Of a stretch of 64,000 nt of DNA, positions 21,345-33,917 are shown piece after piece (the stretch's first letter is position 1; each line of letters begins with the position of its first letter). Source of the stretch: Citrus sinensis (lineage: Eukaryota; Streptophyta; Magnoliopsida; Sapindales; Rutaceae); contig NC_068558.1 in the NCBI RefSeq assembly GCF_022201045.2, forward strand, positions 1,054,001 to 1,118,000. The letters are read 5' to 3'. A program made the translations under genes and the position numbers. The notes under the pieces are model-generated. The model was given only the letters and a program-made list of their open reading frames with translations, searched no databases and was not told the DNA's origin.

Positions 21345-24300
21345 CTACAATATAATATCGTCATTAAATATATCAACCGCAATCTTCTTTCTAAAGTACT
21401 CGACATGACTAGCGTTAAACTCCAACCTAAGCCTGAACATTAAATACATCGTAACCATCAATACAAAAACACCGCAATCGCCAGTGCCTCTTTCTTGTTG
21501 CGGCGCGCTCTTAACTGCGATAACTTTCCACGGGTCTTCACTCCGCAACTCAGGTCGTATATTGTAGAAGCCAACATATTCCAACCATCGAGGGAATATA
21601 ACTTCAAGTGGCTTGAATTTCAACTTGTACCTTTTGTCGTCGCGAAATGTGAGTAATGAGTCATAAATCCAGACTTTATTTTTCCGAAAGTCAACTCGTG
21701 CTAGTACCCAATGTGCGCCGTCCAAGTTAACAGGGATGAGTAACTGCATATAAAAATTAAAAAACATGTTCGTTATATATGAAATTGAAATACAACAAAG
21801 AAAAAACAACTCCTCGAATATTTTCAGTATAGAACATGTGAAATGTAATAAAATACATACCATATCGACATCCGTCATTGATTTTGACATTGTGTGCTGT
21901 CGCCCACAAAGATAACTATTCAAGCGGTCGTCGAATACCATTGAATCGACTGCACAATTCCCGTTATTCCATAACTGATTCAAGAACACCTAGTACATAG
22001 ATAACCAAGAAATGCATAAATTAATAAAACTTAAAGGCAATAATTAAAGAAATTAAATAGTATTTATAAGTTTTGTCGGCACGTTACCCAAAAAAATGTG
22101 TCCGTATGTGTGACACGTTGGAGTAAGGCATTTGGATACTGCCGTTGTTTCTCGCTAATCAAGCGGAGATACTCGTGAATATGCTGTAGAGAAACAGAAA
22201 TATTACGATTTTAAAAAAAAATTATACACAAATCCACAACAGTATACACCACGAGGAAAATATAAATACCTCATCGCCTAGCCATCCCATCGAAGCTGTC
22301 CCCAAAATTATTTGAAAGAATGACCGCGGGTGCTGGACGTTCCGGCGGACTCTGATATCACCAGTGAACCATCGATCAAACTCAGCAAACAAACTAGAGT
22401 CCTCCAATCCTCTCAGTGGATTTACATCCACACTCGTACTCATGTCAATCGCATGCTTCATGATTTGGGGTCGAGGTAACCTCCGGACGTTCTGTCCTCG
22501 CCTGACCGCGGCCAAACTTACTAACGCCCGGAGGCACCTCTGTGAACACCTGCACGCTCTCCCCACTAACATCCCCGTAGAAACTAACCAATGACGTGGG
22601 CGTAGACAAATTTTCATTGCCCACGACAGTATACACTCCATAGTCATCCGGGGCCTGTACAATCGCCAAAAAGAACATATTAAATAATTATCAAATTAAA
22701 AGTTAAACGAACATAATTATTTAATTTAAATTAGCTTACCGCATACGAGCGTGCAGTGGGAGAATCCTTATTTGGACGTTTAGAAAATGTGTCGATAAAG
22801 CCAACAACGGTTTCTTTAAAATCTTTTAATTCTGACTTATTTCATACACGTTACGATCAATCTTATCCAGCCGTCGTCGTACGTAATCATTAAACTGCTT
22901 TGTCCTCGACTAATACAAAAGAAAAAAATAAAACTTTAGAATAACAATAAAAAATAATAACAACCAAAGTGAAAAATATCGTATATTATTTATAACCTCA
23001 GAATCCCGTACGTCATCAGAGTTGTCTGTTTGCTGCGGGTGGTCATCAACAGCCACCTCATCCTCAAAAGTGTCATAACGCTGCTCTGGTATTGGGTTTG
23101 GTATGTCGTCATGATCGTCATGCTCGTCCGATTGTCTTGTAACCGACGGCATCGCGTTGATTGAGGGTTGGTGCTATATAAAGTATCATTTAAAATTACT
23201 AAATGAAAAGTCAAAAATTTCGATAAAAAAAATTTTTGTACTTACAGTATACCGACCTTATGAACCCAGTCTGGAATGCTTGGCAAGTAATCCTTCACAG
23301 AGAGCCAATATTTTCTGCTACTCTCCTTTGAATTTGGCTCAAGAGTTTGTAAAACGTCCGTCTGCCATAAATTTAATTGAAAAATTTAAGTAAGTATACC
23401 CAACTTAAATTTAGTAAAGTTAAAAAAATAAGTAATACATATTACTTACAAGACGAGATTCGTCGTTGAAGAACGAATAAACCTCCGCAAAGTTGATTCT
23501 CGAAGACGCCATAGGCTTCCATTGCAGAATGCGGGGAATCTTACTCTTCGTTTTGACGACCCATGTTGATGGTAACCCTCCGATTGCTTCATAAATCCAA
23601 GCCTACAACAACCAAAGTGAAAAATCAAATAAAACAACTATCAAATATTTAATACTATAAAACTTATTAATAAACAAAAAAAAGCACCTGCACCCCAGAC
23701 GTAAATCCGTAAAGATTGTATTTTTCAATATTATGATCTGGATTTTTCAACCGAGTCTTCTTAAATTTCTCGTCTTTTTCGAACAGTGCATTGTCAAGAC
23801 TCTCGTAAATCATTTCCCACGACAATAGACCCCATGGACGCTTTCGGAAGTACTGAATATCATCAACTTGGTCAAGCCAATCGAAATTAATTTGACAGTG
23901 ATTTTTTCTTGCATTTAGTACTCTGTCCGCAAAATAAAACAGCGCAATCTTTAATGCGTCCATATCGTCTATTTCCTCGAAATTCAACTCCTTAAATACG
24001 GCATCAAATTGCTTCACATTAATCTTACGATGCACACCACCAAAATACGTATTCCGTAGCCTCTGCTCCATTTCATCATTTTTTTCATTGGTATCAACAC
24101 CAAATGAAAGTCCAGTAACCAAGCACCATTCGACAATTGACAAGCGAATCAAATGCTTACCAATTTGAAACCATAACTGATCCTCACGGCTATCTTCTTC
24201 ATGGGCCACTTAACGCAGTAAAAGATTATGCAAAATTACCCCACTAAATGGAAAACTTCGACACTCCAAGAAATGCCCAAATATATCCTTTTTGAACATA

Positions 24301-24446
24301 CTCAACTGCCGCTTTGTTAATTTTTCCTCGATAGCTTTTACGACCGAAGATAACATACACATGCTCGAAATTCGACCAGGAAAGTGATCAGCATAACGAA
24401 AATACATCTTGCCTACTTCAATATCCGGTGATTCTGATTTCGCCAT
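21345..24446 (-). pseudogene. DUF1985 plus ULP1-type (C48) cysteine protease passenger gene, broken
   Basis: Transposon-borne relative of SUMO proteases. Exons as read (minus): 23688-24446, 23450-23602, 23246-23361, 22997-23173, 22740-22908, 22270-22654, 22088-22183, 21861-21989, 21345-21743. The first exon carries a DUF1985 domain (RLSIVEWCLVTGLSFG, RKRPWGLLSWE). The middle is acidic and variable. The last two hold the peptidase core with an apparently full triad: His in GAHWVLARVD, Asp in VWIYDSL, Cys in GTGDCGVFV. Lesions: an in-frame TAA just upstream of 24209 (HNLLLR-stop-VAHEED), and frameshifts in the exons at 22740-22908 and 22270-22654. Whether it ever acted on SUMO is unknown; in such elements the role of the ULP gene is unresolved. 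Confidence 0.8.
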
Positions 24447-24529
24447 GTATCTGTAATATTTATAAAATTATTACATTATATTTACAGAAATGAAAAATTA
24501 ACTCGTTAAAAAAAAAACTCTAATTTTTG

Positions 24530-24712
24530 GGTGCGACAGGCAAGCCTGTCGCTCCAAAAAACTGGTGCGACAGGCCCTCTCGCACCAAAAAATTGGTGCG
24601 CCAGCAAGCCGCTCGCACCAAAAAATTGGTGCGACAGCAAGCCTCTCGCACCAATCTGGTGCGTGAGGCTTGCTGTCGCACCAGATTTGGTGCGACCGCA
24701 GGCCGCGCCTGG
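24530..24712. repeat. Array of GC-rich palindromes near the MULE right end
   Basis: Five to six units of about 25 bases built on the arms GGTGCGACAGGC and GCCTGTCGCACC, separated by spacers such as AAAAAATT, period about 33 bases. Units at about 24530, 24565, 24595, 24628, 24658 and 24688. Two adjacent units (about 24628-24684) face each other and form one larger hairpin. The same palindrome occurs near the left end at 18420-18444. Chance open frames run through it on both strands. Confidence 0.85.
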
Positions 24713-25108
24713 GCGCGCGCTGCTGCCCAGCGATGGGCGCCGGCGCGCGCCCTGCCCCCCTCCCTTCCCACCCCCAAAATTAAGCGCAATCACTCCAAAA
24801 TCAAAAACAGTACTCCCAAACACCACCAACCACCACAAACATCATCACCACCATTATCAATCTCAAGCTATAACTATTATTATTCTAAAATCTCATTTTA
24901 AATTAATGAAAATAAGAAAAATGACTAACCTAGGTTTTGTTGAAGGTTGTGGATCGTAGATCGGATGCCGGTGAGAGATGGAGCCGCCGCCGACGAGGGT
25001 TGATGTCGCCGCCGATGATGGGAGTTGGATCGGTTTGGGAGAGATGAGAGAAAGGGAGTGTTGGGGAAGAGATGAGGGAGGGGTATTTTAGACTCAAATG
25101 TTGTTTAA

Positions 25109-25189
25109 TGGCTAATGTTGATAGAAATATTTTTGGGGGGTTAAGATGAAAAAAAGCAAAGTTTTTTTGGTTATTAGTGTAAATTTCCC
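25109..25189. repeat. Right terminal inverted repeat of the MULE
   Basis: 81 bases; on the minus strand begins GGGAAATTTACACTAATAAC and ends TATCAACATTAGCCA, pairing with 18068-18148. Confidence 0.8.
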
Positions 25190-25198
25190 AAAAATAAA
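25190..25198. repeat. Right 9-bp target-site duplication of the MULE
   Basis: AAAAATAAA, identical to 18059-18067. Confidence 0.75.
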
Positions 25199-26558
25199 AA
25201 GGGGAACTAATAATTTGAGAATGGTTTAAAGGCTTTGAGTGGGTCTGGCTCAATTATTTTAAGGATCCACGAAGAGTATTTGTGCTAATGCATGACTTCA
25301 GATCTCTTTGGCCGATTACACGGATTGAACAGTTGATTTCCTACATCTTTGACAAATCAAACGTTAGTTATATCTGAGGAGACTTTTTCCATGCCTCACA
25401 TCTTTTTAGCTATATATGTCGGACTCCTAAGTTAGTGGAGACCTCTGATTGGTGCTGCACGTAGCTGCCAGATAAATGTTGCCTGACAGCCTGAGCAATT
25501 CTATACATCCATTACATATCACGTTTCTGGTTCGAATGATCCTTTGCTGTTTTTGGAAAACATATCGAAGTCGAAGCCCTTTAAACAAGCAAAGTGTCTT
25601 TGACTGAAAAAATTCCAAAACAGGGCTGGCACAAAGACCAAATTGGCTGGATTCAATTACCACAAATAACTGATATATGGCTGAACGCCAATTTGTGTTA
25701 TCGTGTGTGTATCTAAACAGAATGAAAAGCTCAAGAAGAACAAATAAATAAAAGCTTAGTCCTTGTTAATCACAAGAGATTGAGATTCAAGTCAATGATT
25801 TTGAAGGGATTAAAACTCGATCTACTTTGTCTGTCATAACGTGTACAAGGCTAACTCTGTAGCGTATGTAGTTGACTAAGTCCTATTTTCGAGTGTATGA
25901 TACTCCATGATTCTACATCTTCGTTTTCGTGTAGAAGAACTTGCCAAGACCAAGGGTCATTCTAAAATTAAAATACTAATCATACGCAATGCTTTTAGTC
26001 TCTCATTAATTCGAACCTGTGTCTCTTTCAAGCTTCTGATCAGTTGTGGAGTAATGCGCGTTCTTGTTAGTTCTATGAACTTCACTTTCAAGGAAACCAA
26101 TTAGAAGGAAAATTTTAAATGAATCCATTAATAAATGTAATCAATCTTGCGTGTGAATCATTCAATCTGAGTCGTGTTCAATCAGAGTTTTATTTCTAGT
26201 CAATGATGAGAACCATGGCTTTCGCCTTGGACAGCAATCAACTCTGGTTATTAACCCGAAAATGACAAAGCAGAAACAGTCTTGGTACCGCCACATATTT
26301 AATGTTCTTTGCCTAGTTACCTTTATATCCCGTACCGTTTTTCGATATGCAATACAAGTTTTAAGTCAAGAGAGCTTCCACATATGACCAGACTCTACAC
26401 GACGAACTGCCTCATCCTTCTTGCAGTTTGTGTTAATCGTGACCGCGAAAAATCAAATGAAAACGAGCAATTCACACAGATGTCACACTTATATCCAAGC
26501 CCAGAGGGCTACTTACGCTGTACAATTCAAAGCAGTGTACGTGTATAGCTGAGGGTGA
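25199..26558. other. Spacer between the MULE and GAT1
   Basis: No gene or clear repeat seen; includes the GAT1 3' tail. Confidence 0.5.
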
Positions 26559-29500
26559 TTAATCAACCACATCACTGCTAAAGAGCTTGAACTTGTTCGC
26601 ATCAAGAATCAGCTTTCTTGTGGAGGAGAATGCACCCATAAATCCAGCACCTGTGAACACAGCCATGATAGAAATATTGGTCCAATAGATGATGGACGTT
26701 TTGGGAGGTTTGTGGGTCATGTTGTAGAGAAGCATTGGGAGGATGAAATCAAGAGGGATAAAGCCAATCGCCCCAACCACACCGTTAATGTCTCCAAAGA
26801 ATGGAAGCATTGCTGCCATGAATCCACAGAACATCATGTACAGTGTTCGAAGAATCAGCCTTGGAATAAGGTTTCTTTTCGAAAACAACCCTTGCTTTAC
26901 ATCGGCTGATTTCTTCTCCATGATCTCAAAAGCTACTTGAGAATATACCTATGTTACATTGGAGGAAGGTTACCTCATTTTAGCCAGAAAGTGGAATAGT
27001 TGCAATGAAGAGTGAAACTGTGGGCTTACCAAGCCAATAGCAAAAAGCTGAAGAAGAACAAAAACAACAGCTAGACCAATAACTGATGTTGGAGCCAACG
27101 AAGGTCCATTGTCTGGCATTAGGCTCTTGAGAATGTTTGAATTCGATTCATTTCCAAATGCCCAGTATCCAGAAACTGCAGCTGAGTAGAACGTAACAAA
27201 AATTACACTGTAACACATTAGAAGGCCTTTTACCATTTTCCCGGTAGCTGGTGGAGCCAAAGTTGCCTGTATTAAAGCCATTGAAAAATTGATATCCAGA
27301 AAGCATGTGTGAAGCAAATTATTTACAACCGCATTAGGTGAGCTAAGCTAATCAATGACTCGATTGGACCAAGCAGCAGTTTACTTCTGTGCATCATAAA
27401 TGACAGTTTGCTCCTAAGCTACCTAAGAAAGAAGCTAAATCTTACAATTGATGAAGACGCTGAACATAGAGATGTATAAAAGAGTTGAGGTTACCTGTAT
27501 TTCAGGTAGTATCCCATTTCCAAAAATGGCAGCTATTATGGAGATAGAAGTGAAGGCACTAAAAATCCTTGCTGATTTTGAAGACTCTAAGGAATAGTCC
27601 TTTGGAGGAGCATTTTTAGAGAATCCTGCATGAGAAGTAAATTTTCTTCAAACTCAATTTCTGCTCTACCGAGTACCAAATGAGTACCAAGAGTCATCGT
27701 TCAAGACTATGTCCACAAGTTTATTGGTTCATCAGAGAGTGGCGCCAAGACATTCACATGCTTACTATAATGAATCTCAACCTAGTGAATTTTGCATTAT
27801 ACCTAGGAGAAAGAAACTGAGACGGCAGTCCAGTGCCAATTTAGGATGAGAACACGGATTGGTGCAATCCATGAAAGTATCAAGCTGATTAAATAATCCA
27901 AATTCAGGGCTCATACTTCGAGACAAGTATGTTGACAATGAACTACCCTGTTTCTCTCTAGTTTATCATTGTATATTCTTGATCCAAGCATCAAGAAAAG
28001 TTATAGATGCACTCTTCGAAAAAAAGATAAACTGGTAGTGATTTTTTCGTATTTTAGATGCAAACTACATGGCTTAACAGCAGAAATGCCATGGAGCATA
28101 TGAAGTTGGTTTAGTTTTTGAAGCGAGGTGAATAGTTGTCAATGATATAAACTGTTGCATGCATACATAGAAATATTCATACCAAGGAATAGATGCATGG
28201 TAATATATACAGACTAAAGATAGGAAGAGGATTTGAGTACCTGCATTAATACAAGCACCAACTACAAGGAAACTGTAGCCCAAGCTAAGCAACAGAGAGA
28301 CAAGGTTGATGTGTCTGAGGGAGTGGAAGGTTGGAAGCTGAGAGAGAACTATCATTACCACTGTCACCATTGCTATGAACTCGTACAGTTTCAAAGACCC
28401 GTTGGGATAAAGATCTGAATACATTATCTAATTGCAGCCCAAAAGGGAAAGTCAAGAAAAGAAGAAAAAGTGGAATAAGACCAAAATAAGACATTGTTAT
28501 CCTGATAACAGAATCCTAAATTGGAAGGTCACCCCACCTCAAACAATCTAAACGAAAAGCCAGCTTTTATTTTTAAAGATGTGTAAATATTAGTTGACAG
28601 TCAACAATATGTATACCGTGTAGTGTTAAGTTTCCTTCTGAATTCTTTTAAATTAAGGAATGATGATTGATTATTATTAGGAACTCTCTTGCTCAACATG
28701 GTATACTAGAATACAACGATGGTAAGTTGGTAACCACATAATCCCCGCATCTTCCTTTGGCTCATAGATTGTATCGAATTAGTTGTTATGGCGGCACTAA
28801 TGCTGTTTGATATTGTGGTGCAGTGGCCTTTTAAACCGCAATAGCTGCTAAGTTAACATACCAAAATGCTAATTGCTAAAAACAAAGAGTCCAAATTAAG
28901 TTCCTTGAAAGTATGTACATTCTGGTTCTCAATTATGTTTGCACTGGAGCTTCTGATTTACCGATAATGAACACAACTCTTCAACAGGTAACATCTAATT
29001 CTTTCTGGTCCAATGTGCCTTAACAGTTCCATTAAGCCAAGGTCACCATCATCAAACAAAAAACTAGCACAGACCTCATGAATAGCAAACTATGGAATCC
29101 TATCATTATTAAAAATTAATATAATGGTCCCACATATCCTTAATAAAATACAGAAACGTTAAAATCTGTTTACAGGACAGATCAAACTTATCGTTTGGAT
29201 AAGTTTGAATCAAATTCAACAACACTTCTAGTTGACAATAATAATAATAATACCTGTAGGCATTCTCCCGCAAGTAAAATTGCTCCTATTCCTACTCCAG
29301 TGTTGATCGCCGTTTGAATAAATATTACAAAATAAAACATCCATCCGGACCCTGCAAGAGAACACAAGGCACTGTCGCTTAAATGATTATTGCAGCAATT
29401 TTTTTTTTTTCCTTTTACGGTTGTTTTTGCAAATTACATTTGATTCTATATGACAATTCCATCGTTAAGCCACGGAAATAATTTCAGAATATTTTTTTTT

Positions 29501-30594
29501 TACAATAAAAGCAAAAGCATTTTGTGTTGGCACAAATCAAGTTTCTTAGGATGATGAATTGATGACATAATACATACCTCATATTCTAATGAACAAAATT
29601 AAAATGACTCTTTAAGGTAACATAGGTCATGCCGGCACATCGTCACATCGAAACGAACAACAGGTGGTATAAGTCAAAAAAAAAAAAATCATTATGAATT
29701 GTGTGCGCATGCTTTAGAGTTAGCGTTCACATCAGCAACATAAACTCCACTAGAATTTTTCAAATTTACCTATAATTAAACATAATTCCAAAATCTATCC
29801 GCACTGCTAATAAATCTTTAATAAGAAGAATGAGTTTTAAAAATCTTTATCACCCGAATAAAGTTCAAGGCATTGGTTTGGCGAGAGATGGACCCCATGC
29901 TGCACCCGACCCACCTAAAATGTTTCTATTTTCAGAAACAACTTCTATTTTCAAAACGCTATCGTTAAGTTGGAACGGTTAATCCAAGCGCGAGCTTCTA
30001 TTTACTGCCACGTGTATTTTGAAATTAAGTTCAACTAACATTTAAAATATAAAGTCCAAACTGGAAACAGTTATTCAGAATAATAAAATTCAGGTAAAAC
30101 GTTTCGTTTTCTGTTGAGAAGAAAAGAAAATTAATAAATGAAATTACCAAAAGAACCGGTGAGTTAGTTACAGGAGTCACCTAAAACGTCGGCGGCAAGC
30201 TCGCGGAATCGGATGTGGCGACGACCAGCTTTCTCACAGTGGTCTAGAACCTTAGACATTAGATAATAAGAGTAGAAGGTGACAAATCCCATCACCGTTA
30301 AGCATGTAAATCCCAGGCCCCAGCCTAGCCCCCGAAACACGTACGGCAGCGTCAGTATCGTCGGTCCCACTATCGCCGTCGTTAGATGAAACCCCGCGTG
30401 CCACCACTCCCCTGATATTAGTTATCATTAAAAAAAAAGAAATTAATATGATACTTTTTTTATTTACAAAAGAAGGTTAATAGGATATGGATTCGTGAGT
30501 TCAGATGACCTTTTGACTCCAGAACAAAGGCGGCGCCGGCATCGGAGTCTCGGCAGACCTCCAAGAAGGGGTCCGGTTGAGTAGGCTGAGCCAT
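26559..30594 (-). CDS. GAT1: GABA transporter 1-like amino acid permease (AAAP family)
   Basis: H+-driven importer of 4-aminobutyrate and related compounds at the plasma membrane, by family. Seven exons (minus): 30510-30594, 30181-30411, 29254-29351, 28241-28427, 27495-27625, 27030-27266, 26559-26948. They sum to 453 codons with stop, 452 residues, matching Arabidopsis GAT1 (about 451). The acidic cytosolic N-terminus ([20 protein letters not shown]) is followed by [10 protein letters not shown], the AAAP signature region with [16 protein letters not shown], and further hydrophobic segments to about 11 in total, such as [19 protein letters not shown] and [19 protein letters not shown]. All junctions are GT-AG and phases close. 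It looks intact. Substrate is inferred from the closest known relative, not shown by sequence. Confidence 0.92.
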
Positions 30595-31405
30595 TGAGTG
30601 GGCGGCTGGATAAGTTTGTTTTTTTTCAGTTCATGACAAGAAGAAAAAAGGATTAAAAAAAAAACAATGAGAGGATTAATAATATATAAACCCAGATTCT
30701 CGGGGGCGTCGAAAAGAAGGGAAGGGAATCGCGTATGTAATGATCACATCAGATTCGTTTCTTTGTTTATATATATTTCAGCAAAAAAAGAGACTTAGAA
30801 AAAAAATGCAATTCAAAGATGGGTTCAGATAAAAGAAAGCAAATCGATTTCGAGAGGTGTTTCGTAACAACTTGTTGGTAACATTTTTGTGACTCGGTTT
30901 GCCCTTGGATGTTTTGATTCGACTAAGTATGGTATCTTTTTTACTCAAGATAGGGTAGTAATAAAACTAATCTAAATATCTAATGATTCAGATGAATTTT
31001 CGTTCCATTCAGATAAGTGTCTAATATCAAATTTGCCATCGACAAGTTAATTCTTTCTTTTCCTTTTTCTGTTATTAGTGCGTTGCTTACACGAAATTCT
31101 CAAAATTGCGTGCCGTGTTTAGTTAGACGTCTAAGAAAATCCGAAATCCGGACAAAATCAGATCACTCCAATATTGCGCATCATAGTGGTTGGATTTGCA
31201 CTTGTGTATCTTAATCTGTTCAATACAGATTAAATTGAATCTATTGAATCTAGATTAGCACTCCATTGAATCTATCAAATTGAAATAGCAAAATGGTTGA
31301 TGACAAAAGCTACCCCCAAAGCTAGCCATCAAACTGATGGCGCATCCCCAACTACTACTATTTCAAATACAATAAGATTTGAAAAGCTTTCATCGTGGTG
31401 CTTTT
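30595..31405. other. Spacer: GAT1 promoter and 3' tail of the HMG-box gene
   Basis: No coding or repeat signal that I can support. Confidence 0.5.
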
Positions 31406-33917
31406 TCAGCTGGCAACGGATTTGTTGTACTCTTCCAGTGCCTTCTTGTATGCCTCCATTGCTTCAGCTGCCTTTGCATTCCAATCTTGCTTCTCTTCTT
31501 CTCCAAGTTCCTGTTCATTACTCAAAAACACATAATTAGCCTCTTCACATGGAAATATTAAATACACATAATTAGGGGATACACAAAATTTCACCTTCCA
31601 TTTCACTGAAATCAGTGCATTGATGGTAGAGTTGTTGGTCCCTGGCCGCTCCTCCAACAAGATTTTCCTTGCTTCTTTGCTGCACACCATTTCAACAAAA
31701 GCACAAACTTAGCAACTGTTCACTCCGACATTTTCCACGGAAGCTACTTTTTAGTATGTACTGGGTATTTTACCTGAACAGCAGGAATGAAGATGCAGGC
31801 TTCTTAGGCCTGTTCGGATCAATCTCCTGTTGTTTCTTTTTCTGGCGCTTCTCTTTGTTTTTCTGCTATAATGTAGTATGTCATTTAGGGAAAGTCGGAA
31901 GCCAATAATCAACCCCAGTTGGTAAAATAAATTCACTATGAACCTTGATTATGTTATCAGTCTTCTCTTTCTTCTTGAGAAGTTGTAATGCTTCCTGTTT
32001 TTGAAGTTTCATCAGTTCCTCCTCTTCTTTCTTTAGACTAAGAGCTCCTTCATCCTTCGTTTGTAAGCCTCCATTTCTTCATTATATTTCTCCTTGTTCT
32101 TCTTTGCTATCTATGAGTTTCGAACGGACATAGGAGCAAATTAGGAAAATCTTTCAATTAAAAAGATAAATTCTTATCGGGTGGCTGTAAATTGTAAATG
32201 CAAACCTCCTCGTAAGGTCTTTTCTGTTCTTCTGTCATGTTTTTCCATTCTTCACCAGTGATCTTTGCGACCTGCCAAAGAACAAAACACTTCAAATTGC
32301 CTGAAGAGAAAATCAAATTCTGCAATTAAAGAAAGTCTGAAGATGGATATGCTTTCAGTTACCTCCAAGACATTCTTGTTGTCCGCTAGTAAAGCTGCCC
32401 TTCTCTCGCTTGAGAACAGGAAATATGCAGTCACAGGATGCTTTGGCTTCAATGGATCCTTCTCTTTCCTTTAAAGAAACAATGAGGAAAAATCAATCAG
32501 TAATCCTAATGTCATATACAAAGAGCAAAACAGATAAAGGAGGAGGGAGAGAACTGTACTTGGGCTTCTTGTTCTCTTTATCAGCTTCCTGTTTGAACTG
32601 GAGATATTGTTCAAGCAACTCCATAGCTGTCTTTTGTTTATGCTCCTCCTCTAAGAGTTTCATTGCTTCACTTTCACGCCTCTCCTTGGCCATTACCTGC
32701 AAATAGGCTTCCTTCTCAGCCTGATACTTCTCCTCATAAGGCTTCTTCTCTTCTGCACTAACATTCTTCCACTTGGCACCCAGAATGTTTGTGATCTCTT
32801 TGAATTCTGCTTCTGGGTTCTCTTTCTTGACCTATAAAATATTGTATAGATCATAGAAAACAGATCCCGAAAAGATTATCAAATTGTAGAGAGCATGGAT
32901 TTACAATTGAACAAGGAAACAATTTCTCTGTGCTACCTCATTCCATTGATCTTTGCACCATAGAATGTAAGGTGGAGATGGCCTTTTCCTCTCAGCACAT
33001 CCCTTCTTCTTTCTGTCCTGTTCTTTGTCTTTCAAACATTGAACAATTGGGAGAGTCTGATGAAATAATTATACAAAAGTCACTACTCCAAGAAACCCAT
33101 TCAAAAATCGACAATGCAATATTCCATCACTTTTCCAACAATTTCTCAGCAAACGAACAGAAAATAAGATATATATGAGGAGCAAAATTGAATCATCAAA
33201 AAGCTATTGCCCTTCCGAATACTGACAAGCCCTAGCAACCCAAGAGAATCAAGAATCATCTGAATATTCTACTACCAATTTCTCTGTGCTACCAATCAAG
33301 AATCATCCTTTTCCAATTTTGTCAAACCCTAACAAATCAAATGTAGAGAGAATCAAGGGAAAAAAAGAAAAAACAAAAAGCTGTACAAAACCCCTAACCC
33401 TAAAATTTGAACACAAACAGAAAAAATTCCTTCTTGGAAAAACAAAACGAAAGCCAAGAAAACATACCATGTTGGGCTTAAACTCCTTCATTTTCTGTAA
33501 CTTCTTCAGCTCCATATGAAGCTTCTCCTGCTCTTTTCCTTGCAATTCTAGTTCTTCCTCCTTCATCTTCAACATCTCATCTTTCTCCTTCAACAACTCC
33601 TCAGTCTTCTCCTTCTCTAACTTCATCTTCTCAAGCATTTCTTGCATTTCTTGCAAGTCTTTGTCAAAAGATGTATCTTGCTTTTTCGTTGCCTGCTTTG
33701 CTTTTCCCTTCGCTGCTGCCTTCTTGGGCTGAGAGAGACTCTCGTGGTTCTCTTTAGAAAGGCCTGCATCTGGTGGATTTGGGATTGGAGATTGAGAGGG
33801 GGTTTGTGCCATGACAACAGCTTCATTTGCCAAGGAATTCTTTGGTTTCAAAGCTCTTCTACTTCTTGGTTTCTTTGAAGGTTCCACGGCCATTGAAGCA
33901 ACATCAGAACTAGCCAT
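31406..33917 (-). CDS. HMGB6: 3xHMG-box protein (HMGB6/HMGB13 type), reading frame broken before box 3
   Basis: Chromatin protein with three HMG boxes; the Arabidopsis homologues bind chromosomes mainly in mitosis. Exons (minus): 33468-33917, 32937-33056, 32560-32831, 32363-32468, 32205-32271, 31944-32110, 31774-31862, 31595-31679, 31406-31510. N-terminus: basic region then Glu/Lys coiled coil. Box 1: RPSPPYILWCKDQWNE onward. Box 2: KPKHPVTAYFLFSSERR onward. Box 3: RPKKPASSFLLFSKEARK to EYNKSVAS. The exon 31944-32110 is 167 nt, where the conserved protein predicts 171. Near 32060 one AAAC seems missing, so the frame after EEMEAYK runs into a stop within ten codons. Exon 32205-32271 also reads one base long in an A run, which is less certain. 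As read, the product ends after box 2. Reference error and true lesion both remain possible. Confidence 0.85.

Larger units (their letters stand above)
18068..25189. mobile_element. 7.1-kb Mutator-like element (MULE) with transposase and ULP1-like passenger gene
   Basis: A complete insertion: inverted ends, flanking 9-bp duplication, a MuDR-type transposase on + (18519-21154) and a DUF1985/ULP1-protease gene on - (21345-24446), tail to tail. MULEs carrying ULP-like genes are known in plants (the Kaonashi group). Both genes now carry breaks, so this copy is probably not self-mobilising, although its ends look usable by a transposase supplied elsewhere. GC-rich palindromes lie inside both ends, at 18390-18444 and 24530-24712. 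The right subterminal region (about 24690-24775) is strikingly GC-rich compared with all surrounding DNA. Confidence 0.9.

Noticed and set aside
24506-24959. Overlapping open frames of 89-142 codons on both strands through the palindromic array
   Set aside because: They arise because the repeat arms lack stops in several frames; the peptides are repeat artefacts (for example LVRQQASRT runs) with no domain.
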